Below are positions 17,104-25,166 of a DNA stretch of 64,000 nt, one piece after another (position 1 is the first letter of the stretch; every line of letters begins with the position of its first letter). Source of the stretch: DATAUD01 sp036501665. GTDB taxonomy: Bacteria; Verrucomicrobiota; Verrucomicrobiia; Limisphaerales; Palsa-1400. Position numbers and translations under genes: made by a program. The notes under the pieces were generated by a model. It did not search any database. It worked only from the letters and a program-made list of their open reading frames with translations, and was not told the origin of the DNA. The stretch is taken from NCBI GenBank assembly GCA_036501665.1, contig DASXZW010000108.1, positions 149,546-213,545 of the forward strand, written 5' to 3'.

Positions 17104-19779
17104 CTAAATAGAGACAGTGGGATGCTTGAGGGATTCAGTCAGCGGAAGCGCGATGGTAAACTGAGCTCCGCCACCCGCGCAATTGTTCACCTTGACAGTG
17201 CCTCCCAGGGCTTCGATGAAGCCTTTGACCAGGGAGAGTCCGAGGCCGGTTCCACCCGTCGGCGCGGCGCTGCCACGGAAAAATTTGTCAAAAATTCGCG
17301 TCAACGCCTCGGGATCGATTCCTGGGCCGCGGTCTGTCACCGAAACAAAAAGCGATTCATCGTTGTTCCAGACGCGCAGCGACACCGGAGTTCCAGACGG
17401 AGTGTGCAAGGCGGTATTGGTCAGGAGGTTCATCAACGCCTGCTGAAAAAAAACAAAATCGGTGCGAATGAATGGAAGGTTGGGCGCAATCTCCACAGTG
17501 AGTTTGTGGCGCGCCATTTCATTTTCGGTTTCGGCGACGGCCAAATTAATGATGTCGTTGACTTCGCACTCGTTAAACTGCGGCTTGATGTGACCCGACT
17601 CCAGCCGCGTGATGTCGAGCACTTTTCCGACAAGGCGATTCAAGCGTTCGGCCGCCTCCAGAATTTCTCCGATCAATTCGACTCCGGGACTACCGCCGAA
17701 TTTGAATAAGGCCAGGTCAGTTGCCGCCGCTTTGATGATCGCGACCGGAGTGCGAATTTCGTGCGACATGGAGTTGAGCAGGGTCTTTCCAAGGCGCTCG
17801 GATTCGGCAAGCAATTTAGTTTGCTCGGACAGCTCGCTCAGGCGCTGGCGATCGAGCGCGAGGGCGATTTGACGCGTCAGCGCGTCGAGGAGATTCCGCT
17901 GGTGAATTGTAGGAAGGAATGTTTGGCCGACGCGCAGGCCCAGTGCGCCAAGGAGACTGTTGCCGCTTTCCAACGGGACAAAAAGGGCGTCCGCCGATGA
18001 AAGGTTAGCCGTTGATTTCCCAGCGGATTGGCGATGTTCAAAAACCCAGGTTGCAACGCCCAATTCTTTCGGGCCGATTTCGAGTGTGCCGGCTTTGTGT
18101 GGTTTTAGTTGATTTCGTGCGTCGGGCAGGAGAACGGCGATTTCCGCGTTGAAGGAGCGCTCCAATTCGCTGACGACTTTGCCGACAATTTGGTCTGTCG
18201 TTGTGGCTTCGGCCAGTTCGCGGCCAAGCAAATAGAGGGAGGTGGCACGGGCTTCGCGCTGGCGCTCTGCGGCTTCCTGGGCGCGAATACGGGTGGTCAA
18301 CTGGCCCAGCGCACCTGCGACGACGAAGTCCATCACCAGCAGAAGCGCGTCTTCCACGTGCGACACGCGAAACGCAAACACGGGTGGCAGAAAGAAATAA
18401 TCCCAAATGGCGGCGCTGAGCGCAGCGGCAAGCAGCGCCGGTCCGCGCTCCACGAACAATGCCAGGACAACCACTGCCAGCAACGAAAGGAACGCCATGG
18501 CGTGCGCCCCAACCTCTGTAACTTGTGGTGAAATCAGCCAGCCCGCCAGCGCGACTAAAATGACCGCCGCAACCGCGACCAGGTACTGCAGCAATCCTGA
18601 TTCGGCAAGGCTTCGGCGCAAAGGACGCCGCGCTGTCTCGCGATTAACAGGAACAACGTGAACACCGATTTCCCCGCTTCCGCGAATGAGCCGCGCTGTG
18701 GAGGGATCCTGTGGAAACAACCGCCACCACGGCGGCGGGCCGGGTTTTCCGACAACGATTTGTGTGATGTTTCGCGAAAATGCCATGCGCAAAACCGTGT
18801 CCGTGAAATCATCGTCAGCGGTGGTGATGACTTCCGCGCCCAGTTCCCGCGCCAATTCAAGATTTCGATTCAACCGTGTTTCCTCTTCCAGCGGAACGCT
18901 TCGCAAAGTTTCAACGTACAGAACGATCCACGATGAATTCAGGCTTCCCGCGAGGCGTCTCGTCCAAAGAATGACTTGCTCCGAATCCATGCCGGCTTCG
19001 ACAGCAACGAGGATGCGGTGGCTGGATTTTGAGGGGCCTTGAACATTGCTGATCTGGCGCCAATTTTGAACATCCTTTGTGATTTTCTCAGCGTAAAATC
19101 TCGCCGCCATTTCGCGCAGCACGAGAAGATCGCCTTCGCCGAACAAGCGCGGCTGCTCCTCCCGCTCCGGCAATTTTGACCGCGCGAGTTTCTGGCGCTG
19201 TATTACTTCCGAAGGCGGCAGATCGACGAGAACGACTTCAGCTTCATCGAGAAAGCCATCAGGAACAGTGGCGAAGCGTCCTTCAATCCCCGCTGCCTGC
19301 CAGAGTACGCTCGACCTGCTTGCAATCTCATAAACGTTTAACGTCGCATAAACGTCGATGCCCGCGACCAGAAGTTCGAGAACGTCTTGAAATCGTTGCG
19401 GATGGCGCGCTTGCGCGGAGTTGGCATGAGCCAGTTCATCAACCACAACCATACGTGGATGTCGGCGAATAATTTCGTCCACGTCCAATTCGCCCTTCGA
19501 CTGTGCTCCAAGTTGCGGGAATTTGCTTGCGAGGGTTTCCACGGTCTTGACCCCGCGAGGCACAACAGTCGAAAGCAAAACGTCGCGTCCGGCCTGCTTT
19601 TCCGCCGCCGCCGCTTGGAGCATCGCGGCGGTTTTTCCAACGTAGGGGGCCATGCCGAGGAAAACTTTGAGTTTGCCACGACGTCCCGGCCTTTCCGGCG
19701 GGGAGACCGGGACGGTTGCTGAAGAAGGCTTGTTGGAAAGCTTGTCCGCCACGCCCTCGACGATAGACGAATCGTTCAA
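17104..19779 (-). CDS. KdpD-like sensor histidine kinase (orphan)
   Basis: An 891-residue membrane kinase with KdpD domain order. The N-terminal KdpD/P-loop domain is at ~36-240 (GMAPYVGKT, where KdpD usually has G before VGKT). A universal-stress-protein domain at ~255-375 includes VGKPGPPPWWRLF. Four membrane segments at ~400-500 (DUF4118) precede a GAF-like domain at ~520-650. The HisKA phosphoacceptor is His ~673 in SMSHEIRTP, and the ATPase domain carries DRGPGIDPEALTRIF and GGTGLGLSLVKGF. E. coli KdpD controls K+ transport, but no kdpABC or kdpE lies in this window, so the target is unknown. Confidence 0.9.
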   Translation of the reverse strand: MNDSSIVEGVADKLSNKPSSATVPVSPPERPGRRGKLKVFLGMAPYVGKTAAMLQAAAAEKQAGRDVLLSTVVPRGVKTVETLASKFPQLGAQSKGELDVDEIIRRHPRMVVVDELAHANSAQARHPQRFQDVLELLVAGIDVYATLNVYEIASRSSVLWQAAGIEGRFATVPDGFLDEAEVVLVDLPPSEVIQRQKLARSKLPEREEQPRLFGEGDLLVLREMAARFYAEKITKDVQNWRQISNVQGPSKSSHRILVAVEAGMDSEQVILWTRRLAGSLNSSWIVLYVETLRSVPLEEETRLNRNLELARELGAEVITTADDDFTDTVLRMAFSRNITQIVVGKPGPPPWWRLFPQDPSTARLIRGSGEIGVHVVPVNRETARRPLRRSLAESGLLQYLVAVAAVILVALAGWLISPQVTEVGAHAMAFLSLLAVVVLALFVERGPALLAAALSAAIWDYFFLPPVFAFRVSHVEDALLLVMDFVVAGALGQLTTRIRAQEAAERQREARATSLYLLGRELAEATTTDQIVGKVVSELERSFNAEIAVLLPDARNQLKPHKAGTLEIGPKELGVATWVFEHRQSAGKSTANLSSADALFVPLESGNSLLGALGLRVGQTFLPTIHQRNLLDALTRQIALALDRQRLSELSEQTKLLAESERLGKTLLNSMSHEIRTPVAIIKAAATDLALFKFGGSPGVELIGEILEAAERLNRLVGKVLDITRLESGHIKPQFNECEVNDIINLAVAETENEMARHKLTVEIAPNLPFIRTDFVFFQQALMNLLTNTALHTPSGTPVSLRVWNNDESLFVSVTDRGPGIDPEALTRIFDKFFRGSAAPTGGTGLGLSLVKGFIEALGGTVKVNNCAGGGAQFTIALPLTESLKHPTVSI

Positions 19780-19877
19780 AGATTCAACACTGGTGGGATC
19801 TGCTTCAACAATCAGGCTTGGAGGATTTTACGCGGGAAGGGTTGAAATCGTCGCGTCAGTGCTGTATCTGAAAAGCG

Positions 19878-20234
19878 ATGCCGACTTACGAATACGTTTG
19901 CTCCAAATGCGAGCACCAGTTTGAAAAGTTTCAAAGGATGACCGAAAAAGCGTTGACCGTTTGCCCGAAAGAGTCGTGCCCGCGCAAGCCCTGGGGAAAA
20001 GGCAAAGTCAAACGCGCGGTGAGCGCCGGGGCGGGGTTGATTTTCAAAGGGAGCGGTTTCTATATCACTGATTATCGGAGCGAGGGCTACAAGGCAGCGC
20101 AGAAAAAAGAGTCGGCGGGCGGATCGGCTAGTTCAAGCGATACTGGCAAGAAAGAGACAAAAAGCACGAATGGCAAAGGGGAGAAGGCCAGCGGCTCCTC
20201 TCCCCCTGCTTCAAAAAGTTCCAAGCCGGATTGA
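19878..20234 (+). CDS. FmdB-family zinc ribbon protein
   Basis: A 118-residue protein with an N-terminal FmdB-type zinc ribbon. CxxC at C8/C11 in YEYVCSKCEHQFEKFQ is followed by a second pair, CPKESCPRK. SAGAGLIFKGSGFYITDYRS is the usual continuation of this family. The C-terminal ~45 residues are low-complexity, rich in K, S and G, and probably disordered. FmdB proteins are regulatory or ribosome-associated small proteins; the role here is not known. It is divergent from the kdpD-like gene with a 98-bp shared upstream region. Confidence 0.88.
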   Translation: MPTYEYVCSKCEHQFEKFQRMTEKALTVCPKESCPRKPWGKGKVKRAVSAGAGLIFKGSGFYITDYRSEGYKAAQKKESAGGSASSSDTGKKETKSTNGKGEKASGSSPPASKSSKPD

Positions 20235-20250
20235 CCGGCTGGTTTTATCC

Positions 20251-20708
20251 TTAATTCACCTTCAGGGCTTTATTGATTTCCCCGATTGCGTCGTGGATGT
20301 TTTCAATTTCTTTTGGGTTGTGCCCATTCTCTGTGCTTAAGATTTCCGATAATGCCTTCTTGGCTTCGTGCAGACGTTCATCGGAAGTACCTTGTTTATG
20401 CGGGCCTTCGTAGCCCTTTCCGTGAAGCTCAATGCCATATCTTTCGCCGCTTTTCTTGATATGCTCCATTGCTTTGAGTTTGTGGCCTTCGTAGTTGGCG
20501 TTGGCATGTTCCAGAAGCCAATAGGCTTGCCGCAACAAAGTCTTTTTTTTTCCGTCCATTCGTAAGCGACCGGTTGTGCTTGCTGAATGACGGTATCGCC
20601 CAGCGGAACGGCGGGCGCCGCGCTTGCATGGGCAGCAAGCGTTCCAATCTGCAAAACAGCGGCCAGCGCCGCAGCCGAAACGAAGTTTGGTATAGACCTT
20701 ACGTTCAT
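20251..20708 (-). pseudogene. Small secreted helical protein split by a frameshift at an A9 run
   Basis: Two overlapping frames on the minus strand make one protein if joined. Frame one (from ATG 20708) gives a signal peptide (AALAAVLQIGTLAAHASA) and continues to YEWTEKK. Frame two then gives KTLLRQAYWLLEHANANYEG through IGEINKALKVN, ending at TAA 20251. The switch falls in nine consecutive A residues (20551-20543), and one extra A restores a ~153-residue protein. Causes could be a real mutation, a homopolymer sequencing error, or -1 slippage at A AAA AAA. The joined product looks like a small secreted protein made of alpha-helical hairpins. I do not recognise its family. Confidence 0.7.
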
Positions 20709-20859
20709 AAGATAATGTTATTAATGTCCAATTATTGTTTAGACTAGCTCTTACAACATGTGCGTCCCTGTGCCGCCTGTCAATGGGGCAGCGCCCCGAT
20801 GGAATTATGGAGGCTTTACCTCTCTCGCAGACCGAAAACATTAGGCGTAACTTCTCGCT

Positions 20860-21516
20860 ATGAAGACTCAATGCGGGGTTTTTATGGCAATTCTGGGATT
20901 TTCGATGACGAGCGCGAATATAGTGATTGCCGCGCCGCAAACTGTGGTGATAGCGCCGACGGCAAACACCACCTTGAACGCGACCGTGAATTCCTCTGGC
21001 GTTAGCTCAATTTTGCCGCCAGCGGGAGGACAATTAAGCGCTGGCGGTGTCGGAGGCCAGTTCTCCTCAATGCGGCCCGGAGGGCAATTCATGCCGGGAA
21101 CTTCACCGGGCGGACAACTTGCGCCAGGCCAGATTCCGGGCGGAACCGCGTCGGGGACCATTCCAGCATTGCCTGCCATAAATCCTTTTTCTGCACCGAA
21201 TTTTGGGCAAACCTTTAATCAAAGCGGAAGAGTGATTGTGACTGGAAATTCTTCAATTGCGGCAGCGCCGGGCGGGATGATTTCAGGAAGCGGGGTGGGC
21301 GGAAACAGCAGGGTAATTGTGACAGGCGCGAATACCACAGTTGCGCCGGGTGGGGCGATCAGCGGCAATGGCGTGGGAGGAAGCAGAGTCATCGTTACCG
21401 GAGCTTCCGCCACCAACACATTTGCCGCGCCGAGCCAAAGCAGTGTTATTGTCACGGGCAACACGCTGACCGGGTCGGGAGTGGGCGGGACAAATTTGGT
21501 GCCGGCGCTGCGCTGA
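20860..21516 (+). CDS. Secreted glycine-rich protein with VIVTG repeats
   Basis: A 218-residue protein with a signal-peptide-like start (GVFMAILGFSMTSANIVIAA). The middle has four GGQ(L/F)-type units: GGQLSAGG, GGQFSSM, GGQFMPG and GGQLAPG. The C-terminal half repeats RVIVTG...APGGxISGxGVGG three times, ending with a shorter copy (SVIVTGNTLTGSGVGG). Repeat starts are spaced ~25 residues apart. Such short Gly/Val/Thr repeats suggest a beta-rich surface or matrix protein, but I know no matching family. Its ATG codes MKTQCG; ATG at codon 9 (MAILG) is a possible alternative. Confidence 0.68.
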   Translation: MKTQCGVFMAILGFSMTSANIVIAAPQTVVIAPTANTTLNATVNSSGVSSILPPAGGQLSAGGVGGQFSSMRPGGQFMPGTSPGGQLAPGQIPGGTASGTIPALPAINPFSAPNFGQTFNQSGRVIVTGNSSIAAAPGGMISGSGVGGNSRVIVTGANTTVAPGGAISGNGVGGSRVIVTGASATNTFAAPSQSSVIVTGNTLTGSGVGGTNLVPALR

Positions 21517-21568
21517 GGCTCCACAATCGGACATTTTCAATTGCAGCCCAGCGACGTAACCTTCGTTG

Positions 21569-22525
21569 ATGTCGGAGCATTCGGAATCGCAAACGCAGGA
21601 ACAACCCGATCCCTTGGCGGATAGGTTCCTCCAGTATCTTGCGGCGAAGGGCGGGTCCGTTTATACAGCGCGCAACTACCGGCAGGCGCTTCGTGAATTC
21701 GCCGCGTGGACAAAATCGCGCAATGGCGGCGGGCGGGATTGGGCCAGCCGTACCCGCGATGATTTTCGTGATTTCCTGAGAGCGCTTGGACGCAACAAAA
21801 TCAGCCGCGCTGCGGTGCGACTTAGGTTTTCGGCGTTGCGCTCGTTTTACAAATTTCTTGTTCGCGAAGGTGTCATTGTTGCTTCACCGATCAGAAATAT
21901 TTCGTTGCCGAAACTGGAAAAACGCATCCCGATGTTTCTGACTGTGAAACAATTTGAAGCGCTCGCCAACGCGCCTGCGAGCGAAATGAAGCGGGCGTCG
22001 AAAGACAGGGAAATCGAGAGCGCGGTCTTTTTCCGTGACGCGGCGATTCTCGAAGTGATCTATTCGTGCGGCTTGCGCGTCAGCGAGCTTTGCGGGCTGC
22101 GCGGCGGTGATTTGGATTGGAACGAGGAGTTGGTGCGAGTTCGCGGCAAAGGCAAAAAAGAAAGGCTGGTTCCCATTGGCCGACCGGCGCTTGATGGCAT
22201 TCAAGTTTATTGGAACCATGTCAAATATAAGCCTGACGCGGAACAGCCGGTTTTTTTTGGACAAAAAAAGGGAAGCGCGTCGCTCTCTCCGCGAACGGTG
22301 CAATTACGATTGAAACGGTACCTTTGCGTCGCGGGACTGGACCCGAAACTGACGCCGCACAAATTGAGGCATAGTTTTGCGACGCATTTGCTGGATGCGG
22401 GGGCGGACTTGCGGAGTGTCCAGGAATTGCTGGGTCACGCACATCTCGTGACGACGCAGGTTTACACGCACATCACCACCGAACGGCTCAAGAAAACCTA
22501 CGACAAGGCCCATCCGCGCGCTTGA
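21569..22525 (+). CDS. Tyrosine recombinase, XerC/XerD type
   Basis: A 318-residue recombinase with the SAM-like core-binding domain (~13-100) and a catalytic domain (~115-310). The catalytic residues are visible: Arg in CGLRVSELCGLR, Lys in the beta-hairpin GKGKKERLVPIG, HxLR in HKLRHSFATHLL, and LLGHAHLVTTQVYTHI giving the second His and the Tyr nucleophile. Length fits chromosomal XerC/XerD rather than phage integrases. The ATG at 21569 is preferred over the TTG three bases earlier. It is probably the housekeeping dimer-resolution enzyme; no att-like repeat was noticed beside it. Confidence 0.92.
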   Translation: MSEHSESQTQEQPDPLADRFLQYLAAKGGSVYTARNYRQALREFAAWTKSRNGGGRDWASRTRDDFRDFLRALGRNKISRAAVRLRFSALRSFYKFLVREGVIVASPIRNISLPKLEKRIPMFLTVKQFEALANAPASEMKRASKDREIESAVFFRDAAILEVIYSCGLRVSELCGLRGGDLDWNEELVRVRGKGKKERLVPIGRPALDGIQVYWNHVKYKPDAEQPVFFGQKKGSASLSPRTVQLRLKRYLCVAGLDPKLTPHKLRHSFATHLLDAGADLRSVQELLGHAHLVTTQVYTHITTERLKKTYDKAHPRA

Positions 22526-22599
22526 GTCAATTCTAAATACTGCTGAAACTTGGAGTTGTTCCGTAATTTATGCAGCATGCGACAGTCGGATGGATGAGA

Positions 22600-22655
22600 A
22601 GAATGGGAGGGATGGGACCAATGGGCTGCGATGGCTGCTGCATGATTCTGGCTAT
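22600..22655 (+). repeat. Dispersed repeat, copy 1 (GAATGGGAGGGATGGGAC...)
   Basis: AGAATGGGAGGGATGGGACC followed by AATGGG and, 20 bases on, GCTGCATGATTCTGGC. The same arrangement recurs at 30762-30816 with scattered substitutions. It lies 3' of both the xer gene and the DHH gene and overlaps the start of a spurious ORF. Confidence 0.65.
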
Positions 22656-22670
22656 GCTTAATGGTAATGA

Positions 22671-23633
22671 TTACGACTGTTTTATTTCTACGCCGGAGAA
22701 AAGACTTTCCAAATTATTCAAGGGCGCGTCCTTCTTAGGAGTGGGATTGAGAACATTCCGCAGATAGTCAACGGCATCCGGGATGTTTCGGATCGAGCGG
22801 GGCAGGGTTGCGCCGCAGGCGTTGGCGTGGCCGCCGCCTTGGAGCAATTCCGCGAACTTTAACGCTTCGCCGCCGCGACTGCGAAAACTCGCGACGACAG
22901 TGTTGTTGGCCTTGCGAAAAAGGGTCATCAGCACGGGGTAAACGGTCGCTTTCGATTCCAGCAGTTGATGCACGATCAAGTTCGTGTTGCCGATCACGGT
23001 ATCGACGCAACCGACTGACGGGCAAATTTCAATAATGTGCTCCTTGCTCCAGCGATAGCCCAGCGGGTCTTCGAGGCGGCGCTTGACTGCCATGACTTCG
23101 AGCAGAGGGTGATCGAGCACGCGCTCCAATTTGCCTTCGATAACCGAATGAAAATTCCAGAAACCGTAGGTCTTGATGAGGTTGGCATAATCATTGGCGA
23201 TGGCAAAATCCGGGTCGTCCTCAAGAAAAAGGTCCGAGACGTTATTCAGATGAACAAGGCGGTCGAGGGCAGGGGAGCCGAGGCCGCGTTCCTTGCACAG
23301 TTCGTAACAGAGCAACCCGGCGGATTTTTCCAGGCTGTGAATCAGGAGCGCGTTCTTCGGCTGAATTTCGGTGGCGTGATGGTCGATGATTGTCCAGTCC
23401 GGTTTGTCCAGGCGCGCCTCGAAACTCAAATCGCAAATCCAGCCGGCTTTTTCGCGAGGTTCGCGCAGGCGCCAGTTATTATAATGAAAAGCCTCAAGCC
23501 GCACATCGGCGTTGTAAAGGCTCCGAGCCAGGCGTTGCAGAAGCAAGCCGGACACGAATCCATCCAAATCGCTTTCATGGGTCAGGATGACATCAGGACG
23601 CACTAAATCTTTCACGCGCGGAAAGTATCGCAC
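22671..23633 (-). CDS. DHH-family phosphoesterase
   Basis: A 320-residue protein of the DHH superfamily (RecJ/NrnA-like Mn-dependent phosphodiesterases). The N-terminal motif VILTHESDLDGFVSG (residues ~15-29) supplies metal-binding Asp. DHH motif III is WTIIDHHATEI (~79-89), and the C-terminal DHHA1 substrate-binding domain shows GGGHANACGATLP. The length matches nanoRNase/oligoribonuclease-like members, although the sequence is not close enough to name the substrate. GTG 23633 is the only start that keeps the first strand; a downstream GTG at codon 7 or 11 is possible. Confidence 0.88.
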   Translation of the reverse strand: MRYFPRVKDLVRPDVILTHESDLDGFVSGLLLQRLARSLYNADVRLEAFHYNNWRLREPREKAGWICDLSFEARLDKPDWTIIDHHATEIQPKNALLIHSLEKSAGLLCYELCKERGLGSPALDRLVHLNNVSDLFLEDDPDFAIANDYANLIKTYGFWNFHSVIEGKLERVLDHPLLEVMAVKRRLEDPLGYRWSKEHIIEICPSVGCVDTVIGNTNLIVHQLLESKATVYPVLMTLFRKANNTVVASFRSRGGEALKFAELLQGGGHANACGATLPRSIRNIPDAVDYLRNVLNPTPKKDAPLNNLESLFSGVEIKQS

Positions 23634-23723
23634 GAGGCAAATTCATGCGAGTAAGAAAATCCTTTTTTAGGTGCGCGACATGCTTTTCCTGCCTGAATCT
23701 TGACAGTGGCGACAGAGAACAAT

Positions 23724-25115
23724 ATGGTCGTTGGCCAGCCCATGCTGCTGTTACGCACAACTTTCAAGTGGTCTTTGGTGATCTTCATGCAGGCAGGCGC
23801 ACTTCACGCAGCGCCTGCGGTTTACCCTGTCAAAGTCAGCGCGAACCATCGCTATCTGGTGGACCAAAACGACAAACCGTTTCTTATCACGGGTGATTCG
23901 CCACAAAGTTTGATGGTCAATCTTTCGACAGCGCAGGCGGACGCTTATTTTTCCAATCGCGTGGCGCACGGATTTAATACGATGTGGATTAATCTCGTCT
24001 GCGACACCTACACCGGAGGGCGAAAGGACGGGAGCGCTTTCGACGGAATGTTTCCGTTTACCGATTATCTTCCGGGCGGCGGAAAGGACCTGGCCCATTT
24101 CGATTTGTCGAAGCCGAATGAAGCTTACTTCGCGCGTTGCGACGAGATGATGAAGTTGGCGGTCAAATATAATCTGCTCGTTTTCCTCGATCCATTGGAA
24201 CCGGGCGGGTTCATGACGAACATGCTGAACAACGGACGCGACGCTTGTTTCGCGTACGGGAAGTTTGTTGGGAATCGTTACAAAGGCTTCGATAACATCG
24301 TCTGGTTAAACGGCAATGATTTTCAGACCTGGCGCAAACCGGCGGACGATGCGGTCGCGACGGCGGTCGCCAAGGCAATCCAGGAGAGCGATCCGCGGCA
24401 CATTCACACCATCGAATTGGATTATAACGTGAGCCTTTCCACCGATGACCCGACGTGGGCGGCGCTCGTCTCGCTCAATGCGGCTTATACTTATTATCCG
24501 ACTTACGCGGAAGTGCTGAAGGGCTATAATTATCCCGGCACGATGCCGGTGTTCATGATCGAATCGACTTATGATTTCGAGGACAATGTCCAGGCGCACG
24601 TCGCCACCCCCGGGACGTTGCGGCGTGAGGAATATTGGAGCGACTTGAGCGGAGCGACGGGGTTGATTTACGGCAATCATTATACGTGGACGTTCGCGCA
24701 AGGGTGGCAAACTCATCTGGACACGCCCGGCGCGGCGCAGATTGCGTTTTTAAAATCATTTTTTGAATCGCGCCCGTGGCAGAATCTGGTTCCCGATCAG
24801 GATCATAAAATTCTTACCGACGGATTCGGCACATTTTCCAGCAAGGGGACAATCGACGCGAACGATTACGCGACCGCCGCCCGAACGCCGGACGGACGCC
24901 TCGTGATTGTGTATGCGCCGACGATCCGCGAATTGACTGTTGATATGAGCAAGCTCAACGGTTCGGCGACAGCGCGGTGGTTTGATCCTTCAAACGGCGC
25001 TTATATCGCGATTGACGGGTCGCCAATTGCCAACGAGGCCAGCCATAAATTTACTCCGCCCGGACGGAATCACGACGGCGATGCGGATTGGGTCCTTGTG
25101 TTGGAAGCAAATTAA
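23724..25115 (+). CDS. DUF4038-domain glycoside hydrolase (GH140-like), secreted
   Basis: A 463-residue protein with a short hydrophobic leader (LLLRTTFKWSLVIFMQAGALHA) followed by a (beta/alpha)8-type DUF4038 domain. Family marks are YPVKVSANHRYLVDQNDKPFLITGDSPQSL, ANRVAHGFNTMWINLVCD-like NTMWIN, YNLLVFLDPLE, NIVWLNGND and VFMIESTYDFED. A C-terminal beta domain (after ~365, TARTPDGRLVIVYAP) is usual. GH140 enzymes cleave apiose from rhamnogalacturonan II, so a pectin side chain is a reasonable substrate guess. The frame opens at TTG 23700; ATG 23724 has a better purine-rich upstream stretch. Confidence 0.85.
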   Translation: MVVGQPMLLLRTTFKWSLVIFMQAGALHAAPAVYPVKVSANHRYLVDQNDKPFLITGDSPQSLMVNLSTAQADAYFSNRVAHGFNTMWINLVCDTYTGGRKDGSAFDGMFPFTDYLPGGGKDLAHFDLSKPNEAYFARCDEMMKLAVKYNLLVFLDPLEPGGFMTNMLNNGRDACFAYGKFVGNRYKGFDNIVWLNGNDFQTWRKPADDAVATAVAKAIQESDPRHIHTIELDYNVSLSTDDPTWAALVSLNAAYTYYPTYAEVLKGYNYPGTMPVFMIESTYDFEDNVQAHVATPGTLRREEYWSDLSGATGLIYGNHYTWTFAQGWQTHLDTPGAAQIAFLKSFFESRPWQNLVPDQDHKILTDGFGTFSSKGTIDANDYATAARTPDGRLVIVYAPTIRELTVDMSKLNGSATARWFDPSNGAYIAIDGSPIANEASHKFTPPGRNHDGDADWVLVLEAN

Positions 25116-25166
25116 GTTCAAAGACGCATTGATTTTAGCGCCGGGTTTTTTAATTCTTCACTATTC

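Noticed and set aside
21569..22525. Integrase of a mobile island
   Set aside because: Length and motif spacing fit chromosomal XerC/XerD, and there are no cargo genes or att-like repeats next to it.
22570..22767. Plus-strand 65-codon frame rich in Met and Gly
   Set aside because: Its middle is the dispersed GAATGGGAGGGATGGGAC repeat, and its 3' half overlaps the DHH gene on the other strand.
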